A stretch of DNA of 64,000 nt from Stratiolaelaps scimitus (GCA_019614645.1 JABWDB010000011.1:3211501-3275500), one strand, 5' to 3'; shown: positions 48,075 to 58,262, numbered from the stretch's first letter. A program made the numbers and translations. Notes: generated by a model from the letters alone, not told the origin.

Positions 48075-48427
48075 TTAGCAGTCGAGGCTTAGTCTCGCTG
48101 ACAACACCGCCTCGCCGACAAAGATCCCGGAGATGACCAGCTTGCCGTGGCTTGTGAGCACGACCGGGTAGACCCCCTGGCCGGCGGGCCAGCCAGCTCT
48201 TCGCGCCATTCTTTCCCGCTTATCCTCGAGCTGCGCACTCTCCCCAAACGATGCAGGAGGAAAGTGTCCTTCTTGCCGTGCCCAGGACGCGTGTCAGCAA
48301 CCATCGTGACTGGTGCCACCGGCCCACCAACCGAGACCAGAGTGACGGTCAAGATTTGGTCCAAGACACCGGACTCGCGGTGAGCGCCGATGGACACCGC
48401 AGGCGCAGGAGGAGCAGGAAACAGCAT
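48075..48427 (-). pseudogene. Coding-like stretch with a frame change, unidentified
   Basis: On the minus strand the first half is open in one frame (GVLDQILTVTLVSVGGP, about 48380-48325) and the second in another (GVYPVVLTSHGK and VISGIFVGEAVLSA, about 48173-48096), ending at a TAA near 48075. Both halves use mostly G/C-ending codons and read like folded-protein sequence. A single frame change would join them, so a broken gene or transposon remnant is possible. The plus strand is also open (48147-48383) and ends at a donor-like CG|GTGAGC, so strand assignment is uncertain. No family is recognised. Confidence 0.22.
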
Positions 48428-48436
48428 TTATTTGAA

Positions 48437-48447
48437 GGGGGGGGGGG
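48437..48447. repeat. Poly(G) run, 11 bases
   Basis: Uninterrupted G11. Confidence 0.95.
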
Positions 48448-48449
48448 AA

Positions 48450-49360
48450 CAATGGGGGCGGACTCGAAAAATAACGATTACTTACGGGGCTCGGCTACGA
48501 AGCTAGACTATTAGATGGGGATCAATTGAGCTGCTGGGCGATTTTTCTTTGACGAACACGCCGGATCGTCACCATAATTCACAACACTAATGGGTACAGC
48601 CGGAGTCTTGAGTGCATACCGGCCCGCAAGCCGACCAACGCATAGCTATTTCGCTACCCCTTAATGCTGGTTAGTGGCGAAGAGCTGTTGTCATCGAATG
48701 ATGAGTTAGGGAAGAGGCGAGCTGTTGTAGCTGAATAGTTCGCCATCCTGCGAAGATGACGCAACTTTCAACAAGGATTGAGGCAGGCAGGCTGGGATTT
48801 TCGCCACGGCCAGGCCGAGCCGAATATGCAACTCTGAAGTATGTAGCGATATCTAATGTTGAATTACGGGTGCATTTGCGAGCTTTAGCACGCATGCGTC
48901 TAGGTAACGGTCAGATCTAACAAGACAATATGGATCATTAAGGAGCGACAAAAGGGGAAATTGATTAAGGCGCATTAGACAGATAGGACAAACTAGAGTA
49001 AATGTTCCAGACTCATTCACAGCCTTTAAACATTTAACGCAGTTCACAACCGTACAACTGCTTTCGGCAGTGCCGGTTCATAAGAAGGACGACACCCCCT
49101 CCACGCCCGCCCGCACTCCCTCTTAAGCGAGAAAGTAAATGTATCAGCTCTGTTACAAATTCCTGCATGGCATAACACTCAGCAACGTACCCCACAAAAC
49201 AGGAAAGAGATCCGCTTTGAAAAGACGCTGCGTTAGCTAACACAGAATGTGGATTTACGAATTATTCTCACAAATTGCATGTCATCATTACATTTGTGTA
49301 GAGTACCATGATACACAATGCTAATGATCATTGGTTAACACAGGGACACCCACTATTAAT
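48450..49360. other. Stretch without a recognised gene
   Basis: A 64-codon minus frame (48853-49047) opens with CVKC and, 15 residues later, CPIC, a CxxC-CxxC spacing seen in zinc ribbons. No second half of such a fold follows, so it is not called a gene. The 49034-49243 minus frame is not recognised. Confidence 0.3.
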
Positions 49361-49363
49361 AGA

Positions 49364-49377
49364 TTAGGTATTGACAG
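49364..49377. repeat. Target-site duplication, left copy
   Basis: TTAGGTATTGACAG, identical to 49644-49657, directly upstream of the SINE. Confidence 0.9.
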
Positions 49378-49643
49378 TCCCCTGGATGATTTAGTGGTGA
49401 GCGTCTTGGACTGCTAGACCGGAGGGACGTGTGCGTTGGGTTCAAATCCTGTCAGACGCTTTGGAGAATCTTTGGAGTTCTTTATCATCTTTCCTTATCT
49501 GAAGATTCTTGCCAGGTACGAGTAAGGAAGAGAATAAGAAAACGTGGCTCCGACCGGTCCCCATTGTAATTCCCTTAAAGGTTAAGAGCTGAGGACTGTC
49601 AGATAGGGGAGGCTCAGCTGAGGGTCAGCCCAAAAAACAATTG
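49378..49643 (+). mobile_element. SINE with tRNA-Ser(GCU)-like head
   Basis: This 266-bp insertion is bounded by perfect 14-bp direct repeats, the mark of LINE-machinery integration. Its 5' end is tRNA-derived: an A box, TGATTTAGTGG (49387-49397), and a perfect B box, GGTTCAAATCC (49439-49449). Between them lies TTGGACTGCTAGACC, an anticodon arm that matches tRNA-Ser with anticodon GCT, including the class-II variable region. A non-tRNA body of about 190 bp follows. The 3' end is CCCAAAAAACAATTG, a short A-rich tail. It encodes no protein and depends on a partner LINE. The intact duplication indicates a fairly recent insertion. The tRNA-Ser origin is inferred from the anticodon arm and was not aligned to a database. 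Confidence 0.88.
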
Positions 49644-49657
49644 TTAGGTATTGACAG
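49644..49657. repeat. Target-site duplication, right copy
   Basis: Second perfect copy of the 14-bp repeat flanking the SINE. Confidence 0.9.
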
Positions 49658-49659
49658 CT

Positions 49660-49945
49660 CGAGAGCTGAACAGTTGCAACCCGCTGGTTTATCCTCGGTT
49701 GGTGATTGACAGTGCAACCAGGCCGCCAGGCGGCGACACTGCTCGGCTCCCTTGGCGGGCACTTTGACACAGTCGTATCTCACAAAACACACACACACAT
49801 AGACACACAAACATTCAGAACGTTCTATTAAAGCCATCATCATACGACCATAATGATTCATTTAACGTTTATCGACTTGTGCATCTCCCAGAAATGTATC
49901 ACTTTGTATATTCTATTGTTTTTAGTGTTACCTTTCCTACCTTCA
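49660..49945. other. Short spacer between two tRNA-headed elements
   Basis: No gene. A CA tract lies at about 49787-49809. TTACCTTT at 49928-49935 may be the left target-site duplication of the next element. Confidence 0.4.
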
Positions 49946-49947
49946 GT

Positions 49948-50100
49948 CAGCGCGATGGCTTGGGCGGCTAAGTGGTCTCTGGCTATCGGAAGCCAGAGGG
50001 TGCAGGTTCGAGCCCCGCTGCGTGATGACATATAAGGGAGAGCTTAAGCATTGTAACAATTGCAGCTCCTTTAATAAACCAATAAAACCTTTACCTTTAC
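49948..50100 (+). mobile_element. Second tRNA-derived SINE (Leu/Ser-like head, ACCTTT tail)
   Basis: The head has an A-box-like TGGCTTGGGCGG (49956-49967), a stem CTCTGGCT..AGCCAGAG in the anticodon-arm position, and a perfect B box, GGTTCGAGCCC (50005-50015). The first 73 bases can be closed by CAGCG/CGCTG, but the anticodon loop is only six bases and no variable arm exists, so it is not a working tRNA. An 80-bp body ends in AAAACCTTTACCTTTAC, a simple-repeat tail. TTACCTTT occurs at both ends (49928-49935, 50091-50098) and may be the target duplication, though it overlaps the tail repeat. It differs from the upstream SINE and represents another family. Confidence 0.6.
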
Positions 50101-50104
50101 CGAG

Positions 50105-50730
50105 GGACAATGCTGATATTCACTTACGGACGCACGGCCCTCTACCACAAGCCGTTGCCATCCTACGTTTAACGCTGCCTTCTGATCCATCCAGCGACAC
50201 TCAGTTAGAGCTGAGCTATGCTCCACCAGCGAACATCATCCAACAGTGCTACAGGGCAATTCATATATGTCAAACGTTACCTAACTAGCGAAGCTCTATT
50301 TCGTCCATCCTCCCCTCCGAGGGTGACCTCCGCTCCGATTGACCATAGAAAGGCAGCGCCTTTCTCAGATGATTATGATTATTATTTCTATTGGCTTCTC
50401 GTCCCCATCTCCTGTCTCCGCCGCAGTCCCGTGCAATTCAGGCCCGGACCGCTCGCGTCGATGCCGCTCCTCGGACTTCCAGCAAATGCCAGCGCATTAG
50501 CCGCTAAGCGAATCGGCCTACCCCTGACCCTGCCGCTGGTGATGCTGCTGCTGCTGCTGTCAACGCAACACGGCCGCACACACTCTTGTGCATTTCAGCG
50601 AATTAGAGGGGATTAGCGAAGCTTCGCGTGTTGATGTCGTCCGCGTGGCGTCGCCCCCTTCGCCGCGCGAGCGGCTCCGATCTTTCCGAAGTGTTCGGAT
50701 CTGTCTGCCTGAACATTTGGCCTGTAGCTC
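50105..50730. other. Stretch without a recognisable gene
   Basis: Frames of 132 codons (50218-50616 plus) and 63 codons (minus) are not recognised. A CTG run lies near 50537-50563. Confidence 0.4.
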
Positions 50731-50732
50731 GG

Positions 50733-50752
50733 TCAGTCAGTCACTCAGTGTG
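50733..50752 (+). promoter_or_regulatory. Cluster of initiator-like TCAGT motifs
   Basis: TCAGTCAGTCACTCAGTG contains three TCA(G/C)T matches to the arthropod initiator consensus, 120-140 bases upstream of the ATG at 50873. No TATA box is obvious. Placement before an open frame is the only support. Confidence 0.2.
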
Positions 50753-50872
50753 CGCGCCTGGGGGTGCGCTGTGCCTCCGCCCACGACATCGTCTTCGTCC
50801 CATACCACTAAGCGTATGTGGTGCTGTTTAGTAGAGGTATTGTGTGCGTGCGCGTGTATATGGAGGTAGGCA

Positions 50873-51172
50873 ATGTCCGATGTCGAGAACACATCTTCCA
50901 ATCCACCGAAACCTCCGGCCGGATCCCCGGGATGTCAGCATCTCCGAGGAGGAGGAAGAGGAGGAGTAGGGGACGACGATGGCATTCCGAGGGATAATCT
51001 ACTTACCTGTATTGCCGCTGTTCGGACAGTGGCTGTTTGTCCGAATGTCATCCCATTGGAAAGTCGCTGCAAGCCGCCCCCGCCTCCGCCGCCTCAAGCT
51101 CAACACGATGACCCCCGCCCTCCCCCCCCGCCGTCCATCCTCGTTCACTCCTATTTTCGTGCTGCTTATTAA
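50873..51172 (+). CDS. Candidate proline-rich coding exon, unidentified
   Basis: The ATG has G at -3. The frame opens MSDVENTSSNPPKPPAGSPG, continues through an acidic-glycine patch (GGGRGGVGDDDG) and a central LTCIAAVRTVAVCPNVIPL, and ends with two polyproline blocks (KPPPPPPPQAQ, RPPPPPS) before TAA after 99 codons. The N-terminus resembles intrinsically disordered, SH3-ligand-type sequence, as in many signalling proteins, but no family can be named. The frame may continue by splicing from an internal donor not identified here. On the opposite strand a perfect donor, ACAG|GTAAGTAG, lies at about 51006, ending a competing frame (50999-51199) that begins MLFLWVLCTLISS, signal-peptide-like. 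Only one of the two can be real. Confidence 0.28.
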   Translation: MSDVENTSSNPPKPPAGSPGCQHLRGGGRGGVGDDDGIPRDNLLTCIAAVRTVAVCPNVIPLESRCKPPPPPPPQAQHDDPRPPPPPSILVHSYFRAAY

Positions 51173-51199
51173 TGTGCAAAGCACCCATAAAAACAACAT

Positions 51200-52290
51200 T
51201 CTTCTTTGTTTCTCCCTCTGTCTCTCTGTCTATCTGTCTCTCTTTTCTCCGTTGTCTTGTGTTGGTGGACAACGGAAAAGTCATTGTCGTGTCGTCCGAT
51301 AACCGGACTAACCCAACACAGACACATAGCGTAAACCGGCTTTGGTATCTGACGGACCGCGCTCGGACCCCCAAGCATACTCAGCCCCCGCAGGGGAGTC
51401 GTTCACCATCGGCCGATTGGGGCATGGGCTCGTTTTTTCTCCCCCGATCACCCGTGCCTTCATATCTCGCTGCCGATACTCGGATATCGGTCGGCATCGT
51501 CCGCATAGTGTACCCACGACGACGACAACATTGCTGTGCGTGCTACTCATCGGGGATCGCAGATCCCGCACGCCCAGCGACGTTCAGCTTACTGACGAAC
51601 ATGGCCTATAGGCTTGGCCTGCCGCAGCCGCTACTTGCGTGGGCTAGCACAGACAGCAATTTCGCAGGACACACCATGGACAGCTCCTGCTCCGACTAAC
51701 AGCCTATAATAAATACTATAGATCGGGGAGATGCTCCTCGCCGGGATGCGCGAGTGGCACGATTCCTTCGGCGATCGTGGGATAACCAGCGTCTGCAGTG
51801 GCAGAAGCCGGCGGTGGCTGGTTCACATGTGTCTGTGTGTGTCTGTGTATGCGAATCGTTTCATCGAGGTAGTTCGCCGTCTCTCACCCACTTTCTCTCT
51901 ATGAGCGCCATCGCGGGACGGGTTCGTCTCAGGGACGACGCATGTCTGAACGTCGTCGACCGACTGACCGCTACCTGGCGGCGTTGTCCTGCTGATCCAC
52001 GCTGTGCCGCTCTCGGACACAGTCCTTCCCGCTAATTCTCCCATCCTGGTCTTCTCTTTGGCACCTCTCGCTCTAGCACCCTCAGCATTGGAGCGTTCCC
52101 TTGTCGTCGTCGTCGTCAACGGCAAGCCTCGTTTGCTCGACAGTCGACATAAAGGCCCAACAAGCTTGCGTCTCTCCATGAGCTGCTGTTCATCACGCCC
52201 ATATCTCGCTACACTTCCTACGACGCTGCTAACTATCTTACGAATGGGTTTCTCGTTCTCTCTCTCGACTACTGCTACTGCGGCTGCTGC
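51200..52290. other. Stretch without a recognisable gene
   Basis: Frames of up to 175 codons (51172-51699 plus) contain CT-repeat-derived Ser/Leu runs and no domain. TG steps lie near 51829-51851. Confidence 0.35.
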
Positions 52291-52297
52291 TACCAGA

Positions 52298-53224
52298 TCA
52301 ACTCAAGCAGCGCCAGACTGGTGAGCGGGTCCGATCCCGATCCGGATCGGCAGGAGTCGAGTCAAAGATGTTGGCGTGTGTCTCCGCCGGATTGATGCAG
52401 GTTGTAAATTTTCCCGACCAAGGGTCGTTCTGCGCGCGCGCGCGCACATCACACGAGCGGATCAAACTTGCTGCGATGTCGTTTGTCTGTTCCGAGGCGT
52501 CATTTGGCGTCATCGACGACCCGCCTAAGCGGCGGCACAAGCAGACTAACTCGCTGGTGGACAGACTAACGCGACATCCTCGAACAGTAATAGCACACCC
52601 TCGTCCAGCGAGTTGTTGTTGTTGTCTAATCGTCCGCTCGGGAACGATTCCACGAAGGAGGAATACCACCCTCCCGGAGCGATGGAACCGCGATCGGCCA
52701 TAGCCGACCAGCGGCGAGCGACGACCGTCGCCCGGACAGTCCCCACCGCCGACTCCGTCCGTTATCTCTGTCATGGTGCAGTCGAACGCCGAAGCACTAC
52801 CAGCAGTCAATCGGGTGTTGCTGAGGCGAAGGACATCGGTGTCGGGCCGAATCCGACTAGATCCGATGGTTGCTAAATCGCTCTCGAAAGCCGCCCGAAG
52901 TTCCCGCGTTAAGACATTGTCTAGCTCGAAGCTAAGCATGTTAGACGAGAGCGAGTTAGGCGCTAAACGAGGCCTAGCACTGTGGGTCCCTGACCGCCAC
53001 CTTCGCCGCCCGCCGCCACCGGTACAACAACTATCGCTGGCTAAACACCAATAAAAGCTATAATAAATAAATATAATATTGACGATAGCGAGGAAATGCA
53101 CGGGTGTCAGCCGCTGCTGCGCCTGTTGCTGCTGCTGTTTCTGCTGCTGCAGCCTGTTATTGGGTGTCATCGTTATTATCGTTGTTTCCGCTCTTAGCTG
53201 TTTGCGTGTGCTGTCCGTGCCCAA
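52298..53224 (-). CDS. Long unidentified open frame (308 codons)
   Basis: Begins at a GTG or an ATG slightly inside. It reads through a Gln-rich segment (QQQKQQQQQAQQ, residues about 27-38) made by a CAG-type repeat, then a hydrophobic, membrane-like FLAIVNIIFIYYSFYWC (about 44-60). A hydrophilic region with LSFELDNVLTRELRAAFES follows, ending in a Ser/Arg-rich tail. No conserved domain is recognised. The region is CpG-rich and stop-poor, and plus frames (52613-52876, 52773-53054) are open as well, so a chance frame is quite possible. Confidence 0.15.
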   Translation of the reverse strand: MGTDSTRKQLRAETTIITMTPNNRLQQQKQQQQQAQQRLTPVHFLAIVNIIFIYYSFYWCLASDSCCTGGGGRRRWRSGTHSARPRLAPNSLSSNMLSFELDNVLTRELRAAFESDLATIGSSRIRPDTDVLRLSNTRLTAGSASAFDCTMTEITDGVGGGDCPGDGRRSPLVGYGRSRFHRSGRVVFLLRGIVPERTIRQQQQLAGRGCAITVRGCRVSLSTSELVCLCRRLGGSSMTPNDASEQTNDIAASLIRSCDVRARAQNDPWSGKFTTCINPAETHANIFDSTPADPDRDRTRSPVWRCLS

Positions 53225-53229
53225 TAGCG

Positions 53230-53985
53230 GCTATGTACAATGTCTATGGGACGTTGGATCCACCACTTCGGATTCAATGTACGTCGTCTCAGAAGCATCC
53301 ATACAAACAAGGAACGCCGTGGCGGAACGCTGATAATACCACAATGAGCAGCCTAAATGCAATAGTTGGGCCAGTGTGTGTCATACCCTCGTACCACGGC
53401 GCGCTGGCCACCGTCGGTGGCCACGTCGACCGACTCGAGATTCGATTGTACAACGGGTGTCGACGCGACGAGACGTGGATGCGTTGCATAATCGCTGATA
53501 TACGATGGATGATGCCGGCTCGATGGCGTTAGCGGCGTCAGTAGTACCATCAACATGTCCGTAACGATCAAATCGAATAGCTCGCGGGTCTTGCGCGGAA
53601 GGCGAGCCAGAGGCCGAAATGAACTGCCGCGGTAGACTGCCGATCGCTACCGCGTTTGGCAAGTCACAGCGGGGGAGGCTTGTTAGTCGTGCGCGGTAGA
53701 TAGTCAATGTGCCAGTATGTAGAGAAGCTGATGCTGCCGCTGGCGAAGCCGCCGCCAGCGGCCGCGCGGTGAGAGCTCGAGGTGTCATGGTACCATCGGA
53801 GAACAGGGAGAGGAGGGAGAGCTCACCAACGCGACGGAACTCTCAGGGGACTGTAAACCCATTCATTGCTCTTCTATTTGACCTTCTGTTGTATATTTGT
53901 TTTCGTCTATCTCTCGGTCTGACTGTTAGCATTGCTCTGTGCGTGGACATAGGCGTATCGCAGGTATAGATCTTTACCAGCGTCG
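53230..53985. other. Stretch without a recognisable gene
   Basis: Overlapping frames of 66-142 codons on both strands, none recognised. Confidence 0.4.
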
Positions 53986-53990
53986 TTATA

Positions 53991-53991
<1 letters not shown>

Positions 53992-54020
<29 letters not shown>
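53992..54020. repeat. (TA)n microsatellite
   Basis: About 14 TA units. Confidence 0.92.
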
Positions 54021-54024
<4 letters not shown>

Positions 54025-54419
54025 TCAGAGCTTAATGTGGTGGCAGTTTCTCAACGACGATCCGAGTAGACGATCTCGTTTCGAAAGTGCTTGCTACTCT
54101 CAGTACGGAGAAATATTGTCCCGGAACTGTTCAGGGCGCCTGCAAGGTGGCTCCTGTTCGGGTGTCGCACGCTGCTTGCCTTGTGCATGGCGAGCGAATC
54201 AATGCCTTTGTGGCTCAACGTGACGCCTGCAACACACAACCATGTCTAAGCGTTGGAACCATCGCAGTGTTCGTTGGTGAAAAGGGATCGCGATACATCT
54301 ATGCCTCTGTATTGATGTAGCCTCCTTCTACAGAAACAATGAAATAGTGGTTAGCTACATCGAGCCGAGCTAGATAAACCTGTGCTGCTAACCAAATATG
54401 ACCTGACTATTTCCTAAGG

Positions 54420-54440
54420 ATATATATATATATATATATC
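54420..54440. repeat. (TA)n microsatellite
   Basis: About ten TA units. Confidence 0.92.
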
Positions 54441-54444
54441 TAGT

Positions 54445-55680
54445 TTTTTGGGAGTCACCAGGCGTGACGGCGACCTAGGCACAGGTTGTGATCTTCCCAG
54501 CAAGGCGTGTGAATGAGCCAATGAGCAATCATTGCTGCCGCCCCCCCACCCCGCATGGGCGCAGCTCCTCCTCTGACCTTTCCTTGTCAAAATTCTTCAC
54601 TACGAAGGAACGCTAGTCTCTATTGTTGGGACCCGTCAATCGTACTCAGCTACATCTCGAAACAATATAGCCGCAGACGGAACGGAAGACAAAACCCTCG
54701 ACCGCAGGAGTTCATGATGGCATCTACCATCGCCAGGATCAGACAGACGCCCAAAGAGCTCTCGGCGCATGCACCTGTTCGACAGCGATTTTCCCATTCG
54801 TTCGTTTGTTCGTCTCACCTTCTACGATTGCCTTCTCCCTGTATGGATCGTTGTGTCCATCTACGACACAGTCTAACGGCCTCGTGCCATTTTCGCGCAC
54901 TCTAGGCACCGTTCCTTCATCATATTCAGACGTTGTCTCGAACGCGGGCGGCTGTCTACATCCTCACCTAGGCGAGTTGCGGCGGCGGCCACCTCGTTAC
55001 CGGCGTGACCGCGCGGCCGAGTCTTCGGTCGCGGGCGCGAGGAGCAGGAACAAAGGCGAGGCCGGACGATTTCCCCTTGACACCGTATGGCGGCCGCAAG
55101 CACACACAAGGGGATCGCCAGCCGAGCGTATCCGAGATCTGTGGTGCATAGGTCCACTCGGCAAGCAAGCACTTGCTCTCTTGAAGGGAGAAGAACAAAA
55201 GACAACACATCAGCGATGGGCGGGAGGTTTGGGCTGCGCGAGACATAAGGGCGCACCCAGCGAGGCAGGTGCATCAGGGGTGTTCGGCCGCCCGTCGCAG
55301 ACTGATACCCTGCCACGCTTGCGTGCAGCCACGGCCGCGGCTAAATCCACCGGCAGCTCCAGAAGCAAACGTGCCTTGCGGAGCTCCCTACCCTTCCTAT
55401 TTAACCTTGCACCTTCGAAGGTGTTCACCCTCGCGGTACACTGTACTCGCTGACGGTATGGACTGCGCGCGTCAAGTGTCGAAAGGGGGTGTATCTGGAG
55501 GAGGATGTCGGGAAAAGGCGGGCAATCCCTGTCTAGGCTTGAGGAGAATGCAGGGGAGGAATACCGAGGGCTAGGTAGTAGGTTCGACTCACTGGGCCTT
55601 GGAAGTCCGTAGACTGTGCAAGACGCCTCGTGTGACAGATCTTTCGTGGTAGCAGCCGCTTCGAGCTCCGCCACGGATCC
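54445..55680. other. CpG-rich stretch with opposing open frames
   Basis: Frames at 54806-55453 (+, 215 codons), 54873-55316 (-) and 55210-55674 (-, 154 codons) overlap without recognisable domains. CCTATTTAACC near 55397 is only weakly TATA-like. Confidence 0.3.
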
Positions 55681-55687
55681 GTGACCA

Positions 55688-55713
55688 CCTTACGAATGTT
55701 GTCATTCGTAAGG
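55688..55713. repeat. Perfect 11-bp-stem hairpin
   Basis: CCTTACGAATG and CATTCGTAAGG are exact reverse complements across the loop TTGT. Confidence 0.85.
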
Positions 55714-55719
55714 CAATAT

Positions 55720-55965
55720 GCAAATGCCAGGAGCACTTCCCCTCTATGTTTGTCGCGCCTCCCAAACCTTCCATGCTAAGCCCTTGTACGCGGCCTCGTA
55801 CCGCCCAACCTTTCGCGATTCTTTCCTTTATGGAAGGCTTTTTTGTGTGCTTGAATTTTCCCTGTATCAGCCCTCGAGATACTCACCCACCCACCAGCCT
55901 AATCTACACTTACCTGCTCCTCTACCATTATCCCCCTGTACACAACCCTGCAGAAACTATACAAC
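55720..55965. other. Short stretch with a strong minus-strand donor
   Basis: On the minus strand ATG with A at -3 and G at +4 (about 55924) opens MVEEQ and meets the perfect donor GAGCAG|GTAAGTG near 55910. The peptide is too short to identify. Confidence 0.18.
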
Positions 55966-55990
55966 ATATATATATATATATATATATATA
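55966..55990. repeat. (TA)n microsatellite
   Basis: About twelve TA units. Confidence 0.92.
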
Positions 55991-56114
55991 CACTCGAAAC
56001 AGGAAACGTAGCCGTCGTGCGTCTTGTCCTGAGTGGCGGGTAGCCCCATTTTCGTGTAGCTGCGAGCGCCACAGCAACATGGACAGATGCAGCCATAGGG
56101 TTCAGGCTCGAACT

Positions 56115-56140
56115 CGAGAGAGAGAGAGAGCGAGAGACAG
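56115..56140. repeat. (GA)n microsatellite
   Basis: GA tract with a CG interruption. Confidence 0.88.
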
Positions 56141-56144
56141 AGAA

Positions 56145-58260
56145 ATCTATTACTTTCGCTTTTGATGATCTCCGCAAAGATAGATAGCATCAAACCGCAC
56201 TCGTTCAATTCGTCTCCTTTGCTTCTCTCTCCTCGGCTGCATTGCAGCCGCCGTAAGGGCAGCTCTCGGCTGCGCGGGAACATCTATCTGGCGAGCACCC
56301 AACTCTTACCCCATGCAGAGACCTCTATACGAGCTCTTGGCTCATCTATAGCCGGCTTGCCACAGCAACGAACACCATCCGTGGTCCGGTCCGCATCGAT
56401 ATCGCAAAGAAAAGGGGTGACCGAGCGGGCGAGCGTCGAACAAATTTTCCACCTAGACCCAAGCTTACAACCTCCGAGACCGGGGCTGCTGTGTGTGCAT
56501 ATTTGTCTATCTCTACATATTTCCATGTATGTCTATGTGGGAGCGTCTATCAATGTGTGGTGGATACGGCTGCTGGTCGTATATGCTCCGCCACCTGTTC
56601 ATACCCAGAACTGCCATAAATGCAGATGCATGGCAACGCTGAAATGCGACGTGGGCCGAGTAGCTCCCGAGAGCTTCCCCATGGCATTGATAGCAGAACG
56701 AGCGACGAAGGTTGATAGGTCGCCTCAGCAGTAGATGGGGGCCAGTCCTGAGAAGAACTCTTGACCAGGGGTTCTCTCTACCCGGCAACACAGAATCGAC
56801 AACATGGTTTCGCCTTGCCGGCGAGCAGCAGCAGCAACAACAGCCGCGCCTCTGAACAAGGTCATCGATCATTCTCGGCTCGTTCCAATTAATCTGCATC
56901 ACGAGAGAGAGTTGGGGGCGATCCGGACAAGGGGAGGCCCAGTCTTGGAGTATCTCTCCTGTCCGCAGGAACAAGTACAGCACATTCCTTCTCCTTGGCC
57001 ACTTGCTTCTGACGCACTCGCCGCTCGGTGACTGGACCTCGACCACCAGTATAACTAGCGATAACCGGTAGCGATAGAGATGGTGGCGGCGGCGGCGGCG
57101 GCCGCAGCAGCAGCAGAAATAGTAACGACGAATTGACGATAATGCTCAATAGGCGCTCGGACCAGATTGTGGTGTGGTCATCGCGTCGATACGATGATAG
57201 CAACGAAGGTGGCGGTGTTCCTCGACCAGCTTGAGTGGCCGCTGTACCGGCTGTGTGATGCGCGAGTGAGCCTATGCCAGAACAGCCGGTATGAGAGGGA
57301 GACCAGCCTTTGTCTTGGTCGACTCGGAATGGACGAGGAGGAGGCGGCGGCGGCGACCGCTTAAGATTGATCGACGATGTAGTTTGTCGCCGTTGTCCGT
57401 CGTTAAATACGAAGGCGGCCATGGGACGAAAGCGTGCTGGTCTAAGTGCTGGTTTTCAAGGTGTGGCCATAGAGGATGCGAGAGCTGCTCGTATTGACGA
57501 ATGACCCCGTCGAGTTGTCAGAGAGAGCAAGTCTTGGTCAGGAAGGGAGGGGTGTCGAGCACCCAGGTTCACCCTTACTTCACATGTCGAGTGTTCGATG
57601 AGGTGATTATGTGCTAGAACAATAACTTGAGACTTGTGATCAGTATTATAGAATGAGAAACAGACGATTATCTCTGTACCGTTTGTTTTGGAGCGGTTTG
57701 CGGTACGGCACGATGAGCCGTGACTTTATGTGGATACCCAATATGATTTAGCAGGTACGAAGACCAATTGTCGGCTGCTGGGAAACGCGGAACAAGTGAC
57801 CAACGGTCGGTCACTTGGCAGGTACGGACGAACTTCCCTCCCTTACGATATCTAACTATAGTTGAGTTAAGTATCTTGTCATTCCCCTTGCACGTATCTT
57901 GTAAGCATTGTATTGGGTGAACATTCGGGTGGACAACTTGGGCGTGATATTGAAAGTCAAACACCGGCTGCGGCCGAGTGTCCTGTAGGCTCTGTAGTCT
58001 CCATAGCACGTGGGATCGATGTGTACATGCACACATTCAGTGCATTGTTATTCCAACGGTTCTCAGCAGCAGAAGCTTTGCCTGGAGATTAAATCCCGAG
58101 TGACCAGTGCCCACTCGAAGGAATGACACGGATGGTACCCGAAGCACGCAATCCCCGTGACCCGGCGAAGAAGACCTGGGACGGAAGCGTATCACTCTAC
58201 CGTTGTGGGCTGACCACTGCGGCTGGGGGAGCGGGTGTACGCTTGTGCCGATGGGAACCT
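56145..58260. other. Stretch without a recognisable gene
   Basis: Frames of up to 190 codons (56162-56734 plus) and 177 codons (56513-57046 and 56889-57422 minus) lack recognisable domains and include repeat-derived Pro, Arg and Ala runs. A 122-codon minus frame at 57668-58036 lies in less biased DNA and is also unrecognised. A GGC/CAG tract lies near 57082-57116. Confidence 0.35.
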
Positions 58261-58262
58261 TC

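Noticed and set aside
48853..49047. CxxC..CxxC minus frame resembling a zinc ribbon
   Set aside because: Only one half of a metal site with no conserved continuation; the 64-codon length is expected by chance.
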